44,834 bases of DNA from an uncultured Eubacteriales bacterium. Lineage in GTDB: Bacteria; Bacillota; Clostridia; Peptostreptococcales; Anaerovoracaceae. Position 1 is the stretch's first letter, and every line of letters starts with the position of its first letter. The stretch spans positions 1-44,834 of the forward strand of contig OMXT01000061.1 of NCBI GenBank assembly GCA_900315125.1. Direction: 5' to 3'. Position numbers and translations under genes: made by a program. Under the pieces are notes generated by a model, which made no database searches, had not been told where the DNA came from, and saw only the letters and a program-made list of their open reading frames with translations. This document shows positions 8,796 to 16,544 of this stretch, in pieces.

Positions 8796-11243
8796 GTGGA
8801 AGAAAGAATAAGTAAACGTTACAGAGTATATGGGATCGTTCAGGGCGTGGGGTTCCGGCCCTTCGTGGCGCGGATCGCCGCGGAAGCGGGCATCGGCGGG
8901 AGCGTATGCAACAAAGGCCCGTATGTGGAGATTTTCGCCTCGGGTCTGCCGGGGCAGGTGGAGAAATTCCGCAGTGACCTGACCGGCAGGGCGCCGGAGC
9001 GTTCAGCGATCCTTAAAGTGGAAGAAACTGCTTTGGACGACGAGATGAATACATCCGGTGAGCAGGTCTTCCGAATCGTAGAAAGCGAAAAGGTAAAAGG
9101 CGATATCTTCGTCTCTCCGGACATCGCGACCTGCGACCGGTGCCGCCGGGAGCTCTTCGACCCGAAGGACCGGCGCTATCTCCATCCCTTTATCAACTGC
9201 ACCGCCTGCGGACCCCGGGTGACGATCCTGGATTCCATGCCCTACGATCGGGTCCGGACCAGCATGGGGGAATTTCCCATGTGCCCGGACTGCGAATATG
9301 AGTATACCCATGCCGAGACACGGCGGTATCACGCCCAGCCGGTATGCTGCAACGACTGCGGTCCCCGCCTCTATATCCTGGAAAAGGACGGCAGTCACAG
9401 CCGCACAGACAGCGCGGCGCTGAAGCGGACAAGAGAGGTGATCCGCCAGGGCGGCGTTGCCGCGATCAAAGGGATCGGCGGATTCCACCTCTGCTGCGAC
9501 GCGACGGATCAGCAGGCGGTGCAGCGGCTGAGAAGCCTGAAAAACAGGCCGTTCAAGCCCTTCGCCACCATGCTCCGGGACATGGATACGGTCCGGCGGG
9601 AATGTATTGTCAATGAGGAGCAGACGAAGATCCTCACCGGACCGAAGAAACCGATCCTTCTGCTGGAGAAGCGCACGGATCCCGGCGTCCGCATCTGCCC
9701 GGCAGCAGCCCCGGATAACCCCAATCTCGGCGTCATGCTGCCCTATGCTCCGGTGCAGATGCTCCTGTTCAATGATCCCAGGGACGGCGGTACCGGGAAT
9801 ATGACAGACGCGTTCATCATGACAAGTGCCAATCCCAGCGGCGCGCCCATATGTAAGGATGATGAGGATGTGCTGGAGAATATCAGCGGATTCTGCGATA
9901 TCGTCCTCTCCAATAACCGAAAGATCCGTCTGCGGGCGGACGATTCTGTCATGGCCTGGCAGGGATGGAACGGCCTGGGCGAAGGCATCGATCAGCGAAA
10001 GGACGATGAGAGCGGCAGTGCGGAGCAGGGCAGGCCCTGCATGATCCGCAGATCTCGCGGATATGCGCCCCTTCCGGTCATGCTGTCCGAAAAGAACGAG
10101 AACCCGGGACACGTGCAGGCGCTGGGCATAGGCGGAGAGCTGAAGAATACATTCTGCCTGGCCAAGGGACCTCTGCTCTATCCCTCACCGTATATCGGCG
10201 ATCTCTCCGACCTGCGCAGCGTGGACGCTCTGGAGGCGTCGGTCCATCGGATGAAGCGCCTGCTGGAGATCGACCCGCAGGTGATCTGCTGCGATCTGCA
10301 CCCCGCCTATAATTCTACGGCCCTTGCCCGGAAGCTGGCGGAGCAATGGGATGTACCTTTCATCCAGATCCAGCATCATTACGCCCACATGCTGTCCTGC
10401 ATGGCGGAAAATGACTGGAGCAATCCGGTCATCGGCGTGTCCTTCGACGGAACGGGATACGGGGAAGACGGGAGCATATGGGGCGGAGAATTCCTGATCG
10501 GGGACGCCCGCGGGTACCGGCGTGCAGGCGCTCTCGGCCATTTTTCCCAGGCAGGCGGCGACCTGGCATCCCGGGAGGGCTGGCGCGTCGCGGCGTCCCT
10601 GGTGCGGAGCGCCTTTGGCGATGAAGAAGGCGCGGAGCTGTGCAGCAGTCTGGGCGTATGCAGCAGCGGGGAATTCCGCATGATCAACGCTATGATCCAG
10701 GGCAGGATCAACACGGTCCGGTCCACAAGCGCCGGCCGTCTCTTTGACGGAGTCAGCGCGATCCTGGGTCTGCGGAGGGCGTCGACCTGCGAAGGGGAGG
10801 CGTCTATGATCCTGCAGTTCGCGGCCCAGCGAGCCTCCGGGGAACAAAGCCCTGACCGGCCCTCACCCGCCCTGACCGGTCCGATCCCGGATGCCCGGGG
10901 CGAAAATCCCCATTTTGAAATACCCGCAGACGATCTGATCCGATTCCTTGTCCTGAGCAGGATTCGGGGACAGGGCAGCGCGGAGCGCCTCGCCTTCGAC
11001 TTTCACCTCTGGATGGCAGAGGCGATCCTGGAAGGGTGCCGGCAGTGCCGGCGGGAAACAGGCATCGCTGCAGTTGCCCTGACTGGCGGCGTCATGCAGA
11101 ACATGCTGCTTCTCCGTCTTGCGGCAGAGCGGCTGACAGAAGACGGATTCCGGGTGCTGACCCACAGCCAGATCCCGGCCAACGACGGCGGGATCTGCGT
11201 GGGACAGGCTTTGTACGCGGAGAATAACCCGGCTCTTCAATAA
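8796..11243 (+). CDS. hypF: Carbamoyltransferase HypF
   Basis: An 815-residue HypF. It turns carbamoyl phosphate and ATP into carbamoyl-adenylate and passes the carbamoyl group to the C-terminal cysteine of HypE, the first step towards the cyanide ligands of the [NiFe] centre. Domains in order: acylphosphatase with VQGVGFRPF (residues 15-23); two zinc fingers of C-x2-C-x18-C-x2-C form between about 112 and 190; YrdC-like domain about 205-400; Kae1/TobZ-like carbamoyltransferase domain from about 430, with HHYAHM near 528 and a C-terminal GGVMQN block. It is somewhat longer than usual. Part of the excess is a proline-rich loop around residues 675-705 that contains a dispersed repeat. Start is GTG 8796 with a weak ribosome binding site, so expression may rely on coupling to the nifK-like gene. 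Confidence 0.95.
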   Translation: MEERISKRYRVYGIVQGVGFRPFVARIAAEAGIGGSVCNKGPYVEIFASGLPGQVEKFRSDLTGRAPERSAILKVEETALDDEMNTSGEQVFRIVESEKVKGDIFVSPDIATCDRCRRELFDPKDRRYLHPFINCTACGPRVTILDSMPYDRVRTSMGEFPMCPDCEYEYTHAETRRYHAQPVCCNDCGPRLYILEKDGSHSRTDSAALKRTREVIRQGGVAAIKGIGGFHLCCDATDQQAVQRLRSLKNRPFKPFATMLRDMDTVRRECIVNEEQTKILTGPKKPILLLEKRTDPGVRICPAAAPDNPNLGVMLPYAPVQMLLFNDPRDGGTGNMTDAFIMTSANPSGAPICKDDEDVLENISGFCDIVLSNNRKIRLRADDSVMAWQGWNGLGEGIDQRKDDESGSAEQGRPCMIRRSRGYAPLPVMLSEKNENPGHVQALGIGGELKNTFCLAKGPLLYPSPYIGDLSDLRSVDALEASVHRMKRLLEIDPQVICCDLHPAYNSTALARKLAEQWDVPFIQIQHHYAHMLSCMAENDWSNPVIGVSFDGTGYGEDGSIWGGEFLIGDARGYRRAGALGHFSQAGGDLASREGWRVAASLVRSAFGDEEGAELCSSLGVCSSGEFRMINAMIQGRINTVRSTSAGRLFDGVSAILGLRRASTCEGEASMILQFAAQRASGEQSPDRPSPALTGPIPDARGENPHFEIPADDLIRFLVLSRIRGQGSAERLAFDFHLWMAEAILEGCRQCRRETGIAAVALTGGVMQNMLLLRLAAERLTEDGFRVLTHSQIPANDGGICVGQALYAENNPALQ
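10841..10862 (-). repeat. Dispersed repeat, copy 2 (inside hypF)
   Basis: The reverse complement of this stretch is identical over 22 bases to 527-548. It encodes part of a non-conserved loop of HypF (residues about 682-689). Just downstream, 10868-10878 repeats the core CCCTGACCGG once more. Confidence 0.7.
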
Positions 11244-11257
11244 TCCGGCGATTTGTG

Positions 11258-11276
11258 ATACAATATAAGATTGTAT
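11258..11276 (+). promoter_or_regulatory. Inverted repeat in a possible promoter before hypC
   Basis: ATACAAT (11258-11264) and ATTGTAT (11270-11276) form a perfect inverted repeat around ATAAG in the 51-base hypF-hypC gap. TACAAT or TATAAG could act as a -10 element, but no good -35 box is visible. This gap is the only AT-rich break in the otherwise tightly packed run. Confidence 0.35.
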
Positions 11277-11294
11277 AAACAAGGAGGAATAATT

Positions 11295-11504
11295 ATGTGT
11301 GTAGGACTTCCGGCGGAAGTAAAACAGGTAAAGGGCGCCACGGTCGTGGTGGATTCCAGCGGTGTGCAGCGGGAGGTCTCCGCTGAGCTCCTCTCTGACC
11401 TGGAACCCGGAGATTATGTGATGATACACGCCGGCTCGGCCATCGCCCGCATTACCGATGACGACGAGGACGAGGCAGAAGACGTGCTGGATGGGATTTT
11501 GTGA
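11295..11504 (+). CDS. hypC: Hydrogenase maturation chaperone HypC
   Basis: A 69-residue HypC/HupF. It binds HypD and carries the Fe(CN)2CO group to its target. The protein begins MCVGLP, the diagnostic HypC start, with the essential Cys2 in place. The C-terminus is acidic. ATG 11295 is fixed by this N-terminus and by AAGGAGG at 11281-11287; an upstream in-frame TTG would bury Cys2 and is rejected. The stop overlaps the hypD start codon (TGATG). Confidence 0.95.
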   Translation: MCVGLPAEVKQVKGATVVVDSSGVQREVSAELLSDLEPGDYVMIHAGSAIARITDDDEDEAEDVLDGIL

Positions 11505-12550
11505 TGAAAGAAGCGATACAGAAAGCGGTGGACCTGGTCAGGAATTATGACGGTGCGCCTATACGCATCATGGAAGTCTGCGGGACCCATACCCATGAGA
11601 TGTTTCGGCAGGGGATCCGGAGCATGCTCCCGCCTGCTGTCCGTCTGATCTCTGGACCGGGATGTCCCGTCTGCGTCACCCCAGTGAGTTATATCGATGA
11701 GGCAGTATATCTGGCACTGGAGAAGGGGTGCCGGATCTTTACCTTCGGCGACCTGATTCGGGTGCCGGGCAGTGAGAAGAGTCTGGCGGGCGCAAGGGCA
11801 GAAGGCGCTTCGATCCAGATGGTCTACTCCCCGGTGGACGCTCTGGATTATGCCCGGGAGCACCCCCGGGAGCGGGTAGTGTTCCTGTCCGTCGGATTTG
11901 AAACGACCACCCCGGCAAGCTGCATCGCGGTCCGGGACGCGGCAGAGGAGGGAATCAGCAATTTCTCTATCCTGGCTGCGAATAAGACTATGGACAATGC
12001 CTACCGGGCGCTGGCGGATTCCTGCGACGCGTTCCTCTATCCCGGCCATGTGAGCACGATCACCGGGACGGGGATCTATGAGGAACTGAAGGCAGAAGGC
12101 CTCAGCGGCGTCGTGGCTGGTTTTACTGGACCGGAGCTGATCACTGCCGTCGCGGTAATCATCCGCATGATCCAGGAGGAGAAGAAGCCTTTCTTCGTCA
12201 ACGCCTATCCCAGAGTCGTAACAGCGGAAGGCAGCCCGTCGGGACGGAAGATTATAGAGCAGGTCATGGAACCGGTGGATTCCGAATGGCGGGGTCTCGG
12301 CATTATTCCCGGCTCGGGGCTTAAGGTGCGTGACGAATATGCGGCTCACGACGCCCGGAAGGTCTACGATATTCCGGCGTTTACGGGAGGCGGAAATCCT
12401 GCGTGCCGCTGCGGCGAGGTACTGTCAGGCGCCATCACACCGCGGCAGTGTCCCCTGTTCGGCAAGGTATGCACACCGGAGCATCCGGTGGGTGCATGTA
12501 TGGTCTCCGGCGAAGGAGCGTGCTCCGCATTCTATAAATACGGAATGTAA
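11504..12550 (+). CDS. hypD: Fe(CN)2CO scaffold protein HypD
   Basis: A 348-residue HypD, the [4Fe-4S] scaffold on which iron receives two cyanides and CO together with HypC and HypE. All hallmark motifs are present: C26 in CGTHTH, GPGCPVC with C54 and C57, GFETTTP near residue 130, PGHVST near 185, and the C-terminal cluster-binding cysteines in CRCGEVL, CPLFGKVC and GACMVSGEGAC. ATG 11504 overlaps the hypC stop and is preferred to the GTG at 11501. A 39-base gap separates it from hypE. All expected active-site residues appear intact. Confidence 0.95.
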   Translation: MKEAIQKAVDLVRNYDGAPIRIMEVCGTHTHEMFRQGIRSMLPPAVRLISGPGCPVCVTPVSYIDEAVYLALEKGCRIFTFGDLIRVPGSEKSLAGARAEGASIQMVYSPVDALDYAREHPRERVVFLSVGFETTTPASCIAVRDAAEEGISNFSILAANKTMDNAYRALADSCDAFLYPGHVSTITGTGIYEELKAEGLSGVVAGFTGPELITAVAVIIRMIQEEKKPFFVNAYPRVVTAEGSPSGRKIIEQVMEPVDSEWRGLGIIPGSGLKVRDEYAAHDARKVYDIPAFTGGGNPACRCGEVLSGAITPRQCPLFGKVCTPEHPVGACMVSGEGACSAFYKYGM

Positions 12551-12589
12551 GTCAGTTAAATCTAAAGCAAGATATATTACAGAAAAGCA

Positions 12590-13594
12590 ATGAGTGACAT
12601 AGTTACACTGGCTCACGGCGCGGGAGGAACCCAGACGTCGGAGCTGATCAATAATATCGTTAAGAAATATTTCGACAACCCGGACCTGACCGCAGACGAC
12701 GCAGCGGTCCTCGCCGCGCCGAAGGGGAAGATCGCTGTCAGCACGGACGGATTCATCGTTTCTCCGGCCTTCTTTCCCGGGGGGAATATCGGCAAGCTCT
12801 CTGTCTGCGGCACCGTAAACGATCTGTCCTGCATGGGAGCCAGGCCTCGGTACCTGACCTGCGCCATGGTCATAGAAGAAGGATTTTCCATGGCGGATCT
12901 GGATGAGATCGCAAGACAGATGGGCGAGACAGCGAAGAAGGCCGGCGTTCATATCGTTGCCGGCGATACCAAGGTGGCGGGAAAAGGCCAGGTGGACGGC
13001 GTGTTCATCACGACGACGGGCGTGGGCGAGCTGCTCCCGGGAGCATGTCCCGCGGGGAACCGGGCCAGGCCCGGCGACGCCATCATCGTCACCGGCGATG
13101 TGGGCCGCCACGGATGTACGATCCTGCTGGCGAGAAATGACTTCGGCATGGACGCGAAGGTCACAAGTGACTGCGCGCCTCTGTGGAACGCCGTGGAATC
13201 CATGTTCGGCGTTACGAAGGACATCCATGTGATCCGGGATGCGACCCGGGGCGGCGTCGGCACCGTGTTATACGAGATCGCCGGCCAGAGCAATGTGGGC
13301 ATTCGCCTGATCCGTGAGGACATCCCTGTTTCTGACGGTGTGAAGGGCGTCTGCGGCATGCTGGGTCTGGAGCCTCTTTATCTCGCCTGCGAGGGGCGTC
13401 TCGTGGTCTTTGCGCCCCGGGAGCACGCAGAGGACCTGGTTGAGGTGCTCCGGCAGATCCCTGACTGCAGTGAGGCGAAGATCATCGGTGAAGTGACGGA
13501 GGAAAACCCGGGAAGGGTCGTCGTGCGGACGCCGGTAGGCGGCGAGGCATTGCTGCCCCAGCCCAGCGGCGAGCTGCTGCCCAGGATCTGCTGA
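12590..13594 (+). CDS. hypE: Carbamoyl dehydratase HypE
   Basis: A 334-residue HypE of the PurM/ThiL/SelD fold. It dehydrates the thiocarbamate on its own C-terminal cysteine to thiocyanate with ATP and passes cyanide to HypD-HypC. Seen: N-terminal LAHGAGGTQTSELI, NDLSCMGARP and the C-terminal PRIC ending at Cys334, the acceptor cysteine. HypF, HypC, HypD and HypE are therefore all present with intact key residues. HypA and HypB, which insert nickel, and any [NiFe] subunit are absent from the window. The upstream gap is AT-rich with a weak ribosome binding site. Confidence 0.95.
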   Translation: MSDIVTLAHGAGGTQTSELINNIVKKYFDNPDLTADDAAVLAAPKGKIAVSTDGFIVSPAFFPGGNIGKLSVCGTVNDLSCMGARPRYLTCAMVIEEGFSMADLDEIARQMGETAKKAGVHIVAGDTKVAGKGQVDGVFITTTGVGELLPGACPAGNRARPGDAIIVTGDVGRHGCTILLARNDFGMDAKVTSDCAPLWNAVESMFGVTKDIHVIRDATRGGVGTVLYEIAGQSNVGIRLIREDIPVSDGVKGVCGMLGLEPLYLACEGRLVVFAPREHAEDLVEVLRQIPDCSEAKIIGEVTEENPGRVVVRTPVGGEALLPQPSGELLPRIC

Positions 13595-13614
13595 TGTTTA
13601 GATTCCATATTTGT

Positions 13615-13643
13615 TTGCCATATTTAAACATATGGAGTAAAAT
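13615..13643 (+). promoter_or_regulatory. Promoter with overlapping inverted repeat
   Basis: TTGCCA at 13615-13620 and TAAAAT at 13638-13643 are 17 bases apart. The spacer holds an inverted repeat, CCATAT-N6-ATATGG (13618-13635), and a partial copy, CCATATTTG, lies at 13605-13613. A repressor could bind here. It should drive the following membrane-anchored protein, separating it from the hyp transcript. Confidence 0.6.
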
Positions 13644-13722
13644 AAGAGAAAACCGGAGCGGCGGCTGCCGTTCCCAGCGCATTTGACAGCAAAGATTCCG
13701 ATAGTAATTATGAGGTGGAGAG

Positions 13723-14211
13723 ATGAATGATGACAGAGATCGCGGAACACTGATCCTGCTGGCATGCATAACCGGCGGACTGTTCCTTGTGTATGTTTCC
13801 TATAAGACCCGGATGCTCGAGAGGCTGAAGAAAAGGGTGAGCCGTTCGATCCAGGCGACGGACATCGATGCCTACGACAGGGAGGACCAGGGCAGGGTCC
13901 GCAGCCTGATCCGCAGATATGTAAACCGGGTGAAGAAGGCGGGCAGCAAGGTGGATGTGTACCGGGCCAAGCAGTCCTTTGACGACGCCATGGAGAACGT
14001 CCGGACCAGCGCCCGAAAACTGGCGGACGCCCAGCTCGACGCGGTCAGCGAGGCCTATGACAACGTGCTCCAGCGTTACGGCAAACCGGGCAGCGAGAAG
14101 GCGGCGGAAGCAGCCAGCCGCTTCGCCCAGCAGATCCGCAGCGCAGTGAACAGGGAGAACGTCCGCAGACTGCGCAGAGAATTTCAGCGGAAGGTCCGTC
14201 CGGAAGCGTAA
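13723..14211 (+). CDS. Membrane-anchored, helix-rich protein of unknown function
   Basis: A 162-residue protein with one N-terminal transmembrane segment at about residues 8-25 (LILLACITGGLFLVYVSY), then a strongly basic and charged region likely to be alpha-helical or coiled-coil through to the C-terminus. There are no cysteines in the soluble part and no catalytic motif. I do not recognise a family. It has its own promoter at 13615-13643 and a good terminator at 14271-14299, so it is probably a single-gene unit between hypE and the ferredoxin-like gene. GTGGAGAG precedes ATG 13723. Confidence 0.6.
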   Translation: MNDDRDRGTLILLACITGGLFLVYVSYKTRMLERLKKRVSRSIQATDIDAYDREDQGRVRSLIRRYVNRVKKAGSKVDVYRAKQSFDDAMENVRTSARKLADAQLDAVSEAYDNVLQRYGKPGSEKAAEAASRFAQQIRSAVNRENVRRLRREFQRKVRPEA

Positions 14212-14270
14212 ACAAGCGCAGCATGAGCCGTGCAATAACCAGGAACAATTGAATCACTGAGAAAATCCAG

Positions 14271-14299
14271 CCTGCAGAGGAGAACTTCTGCAGGTTTTT
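14271..14299 (+). terminator. Intrinsic terminator
   Basis: CCTGCAGA (14271-14278) pairs with TCTGCAGG (14287-14294) around an eight-base loop and is followed directly by TTTTT. It ends the 13723 gene transcript. Confidence 0.8.
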
Positions 14300-14406
14300 C
14301 TATGTTTGTTGCAAATGCAACGTACCCCGGCGTCCGAATCATGTATAACCTTAAGTAAAGAAAAGGAAATGCAATGAACATTAATACAATAATGGAGGAA
14401 ATAAAC

Positions 14407-15120
14407 ATGAAGAGAAAGATTATTGAGATCGATGAGAATAAATGCAACGGCTGCGGCATCTGCGTGGATGCATGTCACGAAGGCGCCATCGGCCTGGTAA
14501 ACGGCAAGGCGAAACTGATGAGAGACGATTACTGCGACGGTCTGGGCGACTGCCTGCCGGAGTGTCCCACCGGCGCGATCACATTTACGGAAAGAGAAGC
14601 TGCGGCCTATGACGCGGCAGCCGTCGCGGCTAATAAGAGGGCGAAGGAACAGGCCGGACAGGAGCAGAGCCAGGGCTTTGTCTGCCCCGGGAGCATGGCG
14701 CGGGCCATTCACCACGAGGAGCCGGAGACCCCGGCAGCTCCGGCAGCGGCAGCTTCCCGCCTCTCCAACTGGCCGGTGCAGATCAAGCTGGCTCCGGTGC
14801 GCTCCCCCTATTTTGACGGCGCGGACCTGCTGATCGCGGCGGACTGCACGGCCTACGCTTACGGCAATTTCCACGACAAGTTCATTAAGAACCGCACCGT
14901 GCTGATCGGATGTCCCAAGCTGGATGATGTGGATTATTCGGAAAAGCTGGCTGCGATCATCGCAAACAACGATATCAAGAGTGTGACCATCGTCCGCATG
15001 GAAGTGCCCTGCTGCGGCGGGCTGGAATACGCGGCGAAGCAGGCGCTGCAGCAGAGCGGCAAGTTCATCCCCTGGCACGTGGTGATCGTGTCCACTGAGG
15101 GAGAGATCCTCAGCGAATAA
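14407..15120 (+). CDS. Two-cluster ferredoxin-like protein with cysteine-containing C-terminal domain
   Basis: A 237-residue iron-sulfur protein. The N-terminal ferredoxin domain has CNGCGICVDACHEGA (C13, C16, C19, C23) and a second cluster motif spaced C-x5-C-x3-C in YCDGLGDCLPECPTG. A flexible alanine- and proline-rich linker spans about residues 80-125. The C-terminal domain (about 130-237) contains further conserved-looking cysteines in DCTAYAYG, GCPKLDD and VPCCGG, which could bind another metal centre. Proteins of this layout occur widely in anaerobes as electron carriers of undefined partner. ATG 14407 is preferred to ATG 14374 because GGAGGAA ends six bases upstream. It converges with the ABC permease, with only eight bases between stop codons. 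It is a candidate redox partner for the nitrogenase-like or radical SAM proteins upstream, by proximity only. Confidence 0.8.
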   Translation: MKRKIIEIDENKCNGCGICVDACHEGAIGLVNGKAKLMRDDYCDGLGDCLPECPTGAITFTEREAAAYDAAAVAANKRAKEQAGQEQSQGFVCPGSMARAIHHEEPETPAAPAAAASRLSNWPVQIKLAPVRSPYFDGADLLIAADCTAYAYGNFHDKFIKNRTVLIGCPKLDDVDYSEKLAAIIANNDIKSVTIVRMEVPCCGGLEYAAKQALQQSGKFIPWHVVIVSTEGEILSE

Positions 15121-15128
15121 CAAAGCCC

Positions 15129-16535
15129 TTACTGGTCTTCTTCCAGCGGATCTTCCGGATACCGGAACGTCTTCAGACAGAGGACCCCGGAGGCGCCGAA
15201 TGCCAGAGCAGACAGGGCCAGGAGCATGACAGCGCTGCGGAGACTGAAGGACCATGGCGTATCTGTAGAGGGAAAGAAGATCAGCATTTCGATCGAAAGC
15301 AAAACGAATGCAGCAAATGCCAGTCCGATGCGGCTGCGGTATCTTATGCGCAGAGGATTCATAAAGGCAGCGTTGAACAGGCCGCAGGCGATGGCTGCAA
15401 ACATCAGGGCAGCGGAGGCTGAAGCAGTGAATCCTGAAATGTCTGTAAAACCGGTGATAAGGAACAGAATCAGTTCGATGACAAGCAGAAGCAGGAACGC
15501 TGCAGCCATGAGAATCTGAGGGAGGTACACGGACAGCACCAGGGTGCTGCGCTTAACCGGCAGCGCAGACTGGAATCTCCACCAGGGATCATCGCAGACG
15601 CTTCTGATCGCTGCAACAGAGCATGTTATTGTGCATAGCAGAGGAATCATGATAAGAATGGCCAGCGCTGGACTGTACTCTCCTTTCATACTGATACTTA
15701 TAGCGCCGAAGATCAAAAGGAGCCCGGCGGCGATGGTGGAATAGATGGTATCGCTCCGTCCGGTCTGGTACCATTTCTCCAGCATCAGTGCAAAGAGCGG
15801 ACTGTGCTTATGTCTGGGCGCTCCCAGGTCTGAGCGTAACGCTGCCGGCTGAGCAGGAATGGCCGGAGTATACTGGAAAGCAGCCGGTCCGGCCTTTGTT
15901 CCCGGGGAGGAGAGCTGCCGGATGCGGTATCGGACAACGACAGCAAGAATAACCGCTGCGGTGACGATCGCTGCTCCGCAGGCGAAAATAATCGGGCGGA
16001 GCTGCCGGTCTGCTGCCGGAATAGAATCCAGCGGGGAAAAATCCAGTACCACGATCGGCAGGAACAAGATGAAGGTGAGCCATCGTTCCACGCTTTCTCC
16101 TGTATTTTTGTGACTGGTGTAACGGGACAGGATGAATGCCATCAGTAGAAGGGAGACGACGGTCTGCGCCGTAAAGGTAAGAATCGCCGAGGCTGGGGAC
16201 TCTATGATGTCTCCTTTGTCTGGAAGCAGGACCAGCACGATGCCCATAAGAAGAAGGATGCCGGTCACCGACAGCGGAAGCACCGCGTGGCAGAGAACGA
16301 GCTCCGCAGGCGTTGCGGGCAGCGTGAGTTCCCGGCGCCGCCATCCTGATTCCTGGTCCTCCCGCATACTCTCGAAAGACATGCAATAGACCAGGTAGCT
16401 GGATACGACGCCGCCCATGCAGAGCGTGGTCGGGCTGCGGACACACACTCCCAGAAAACCAATCAGAAGAAAGACAACGGTAAAAAATGTATAGCCCGGC
16501 CGCTGGGCGCCCTCTTTATATATCAGTCCTCTCAT
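15129..16535 (-). CDS. ABC-2-type permease
   Basis: A 468-residue integral membrane protein with about twelve hydrophobic segments in two halves. The halves are separated by a hydrophilic linker around residues 215-255. Each half looks like one ABC-2 exporter domain, so the protein may be an internal duplication or fusion. It is the last gene of the minus-strand cassette gntR-ATPase-permease and starts nine bases after the ATPase stop. Cassettes with a YtrA-type regulator usually respond to cell-envelope stress or antibiotics; the substrate here is unknown. The 3' end faces the ferredoxin-like gene with almost no gap and no terminator was seen. Confidence 0.75.
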   Translation of the reverse strand: MRGLIYKEGAQRPGYTFFTVVFLLIGFLGVCVRSPTTLCMGGVVSSYLVYCMSFESMREDQESGWRRRELTLPATPAELVLCHAVLPLSVTGILLLMGIVLVLLPDKGDIIESPASAILTFTAQTVVSLLLMAFILSRYTSHKNTGESVERWLTFILFLPIVVLDFSPLDSIPAADRQLRPIIFACGAAIVTAAVILAVVVRYRIRQLSSPGTKAGPAAFQYTPAIPAQPAALRSDLGAPRHKHSPLFALMLEKWYQTGRSDTIYSTIAAGLLLIFGAISISMKGEYSPALAILIMIPLLCTITCSVAAIRSVCDDPWWRFQSALPVKRSTLVLSVYLPQILMAAAFLLLLVIELILFLITGFTDISGFTASASAALMFAAIACGLFNAAFMNPLRIRYRSRIGLAFAAFVLLSIEMLIFFPSTDTPWSFSLRSAVMLLALSALAFGASGVLCLKTFRYPEDPLEEDQ

Positions 16536-16544
16536 GATGCTCTC

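Noticed and set aside
15113..15137. A dispersed-repeat copy at the convergent gene ends (AACAAAGCCCTTACTGG)
   Set aside because: Two mismatches in the core; noted as possible decayed copy but not strong enough to list.
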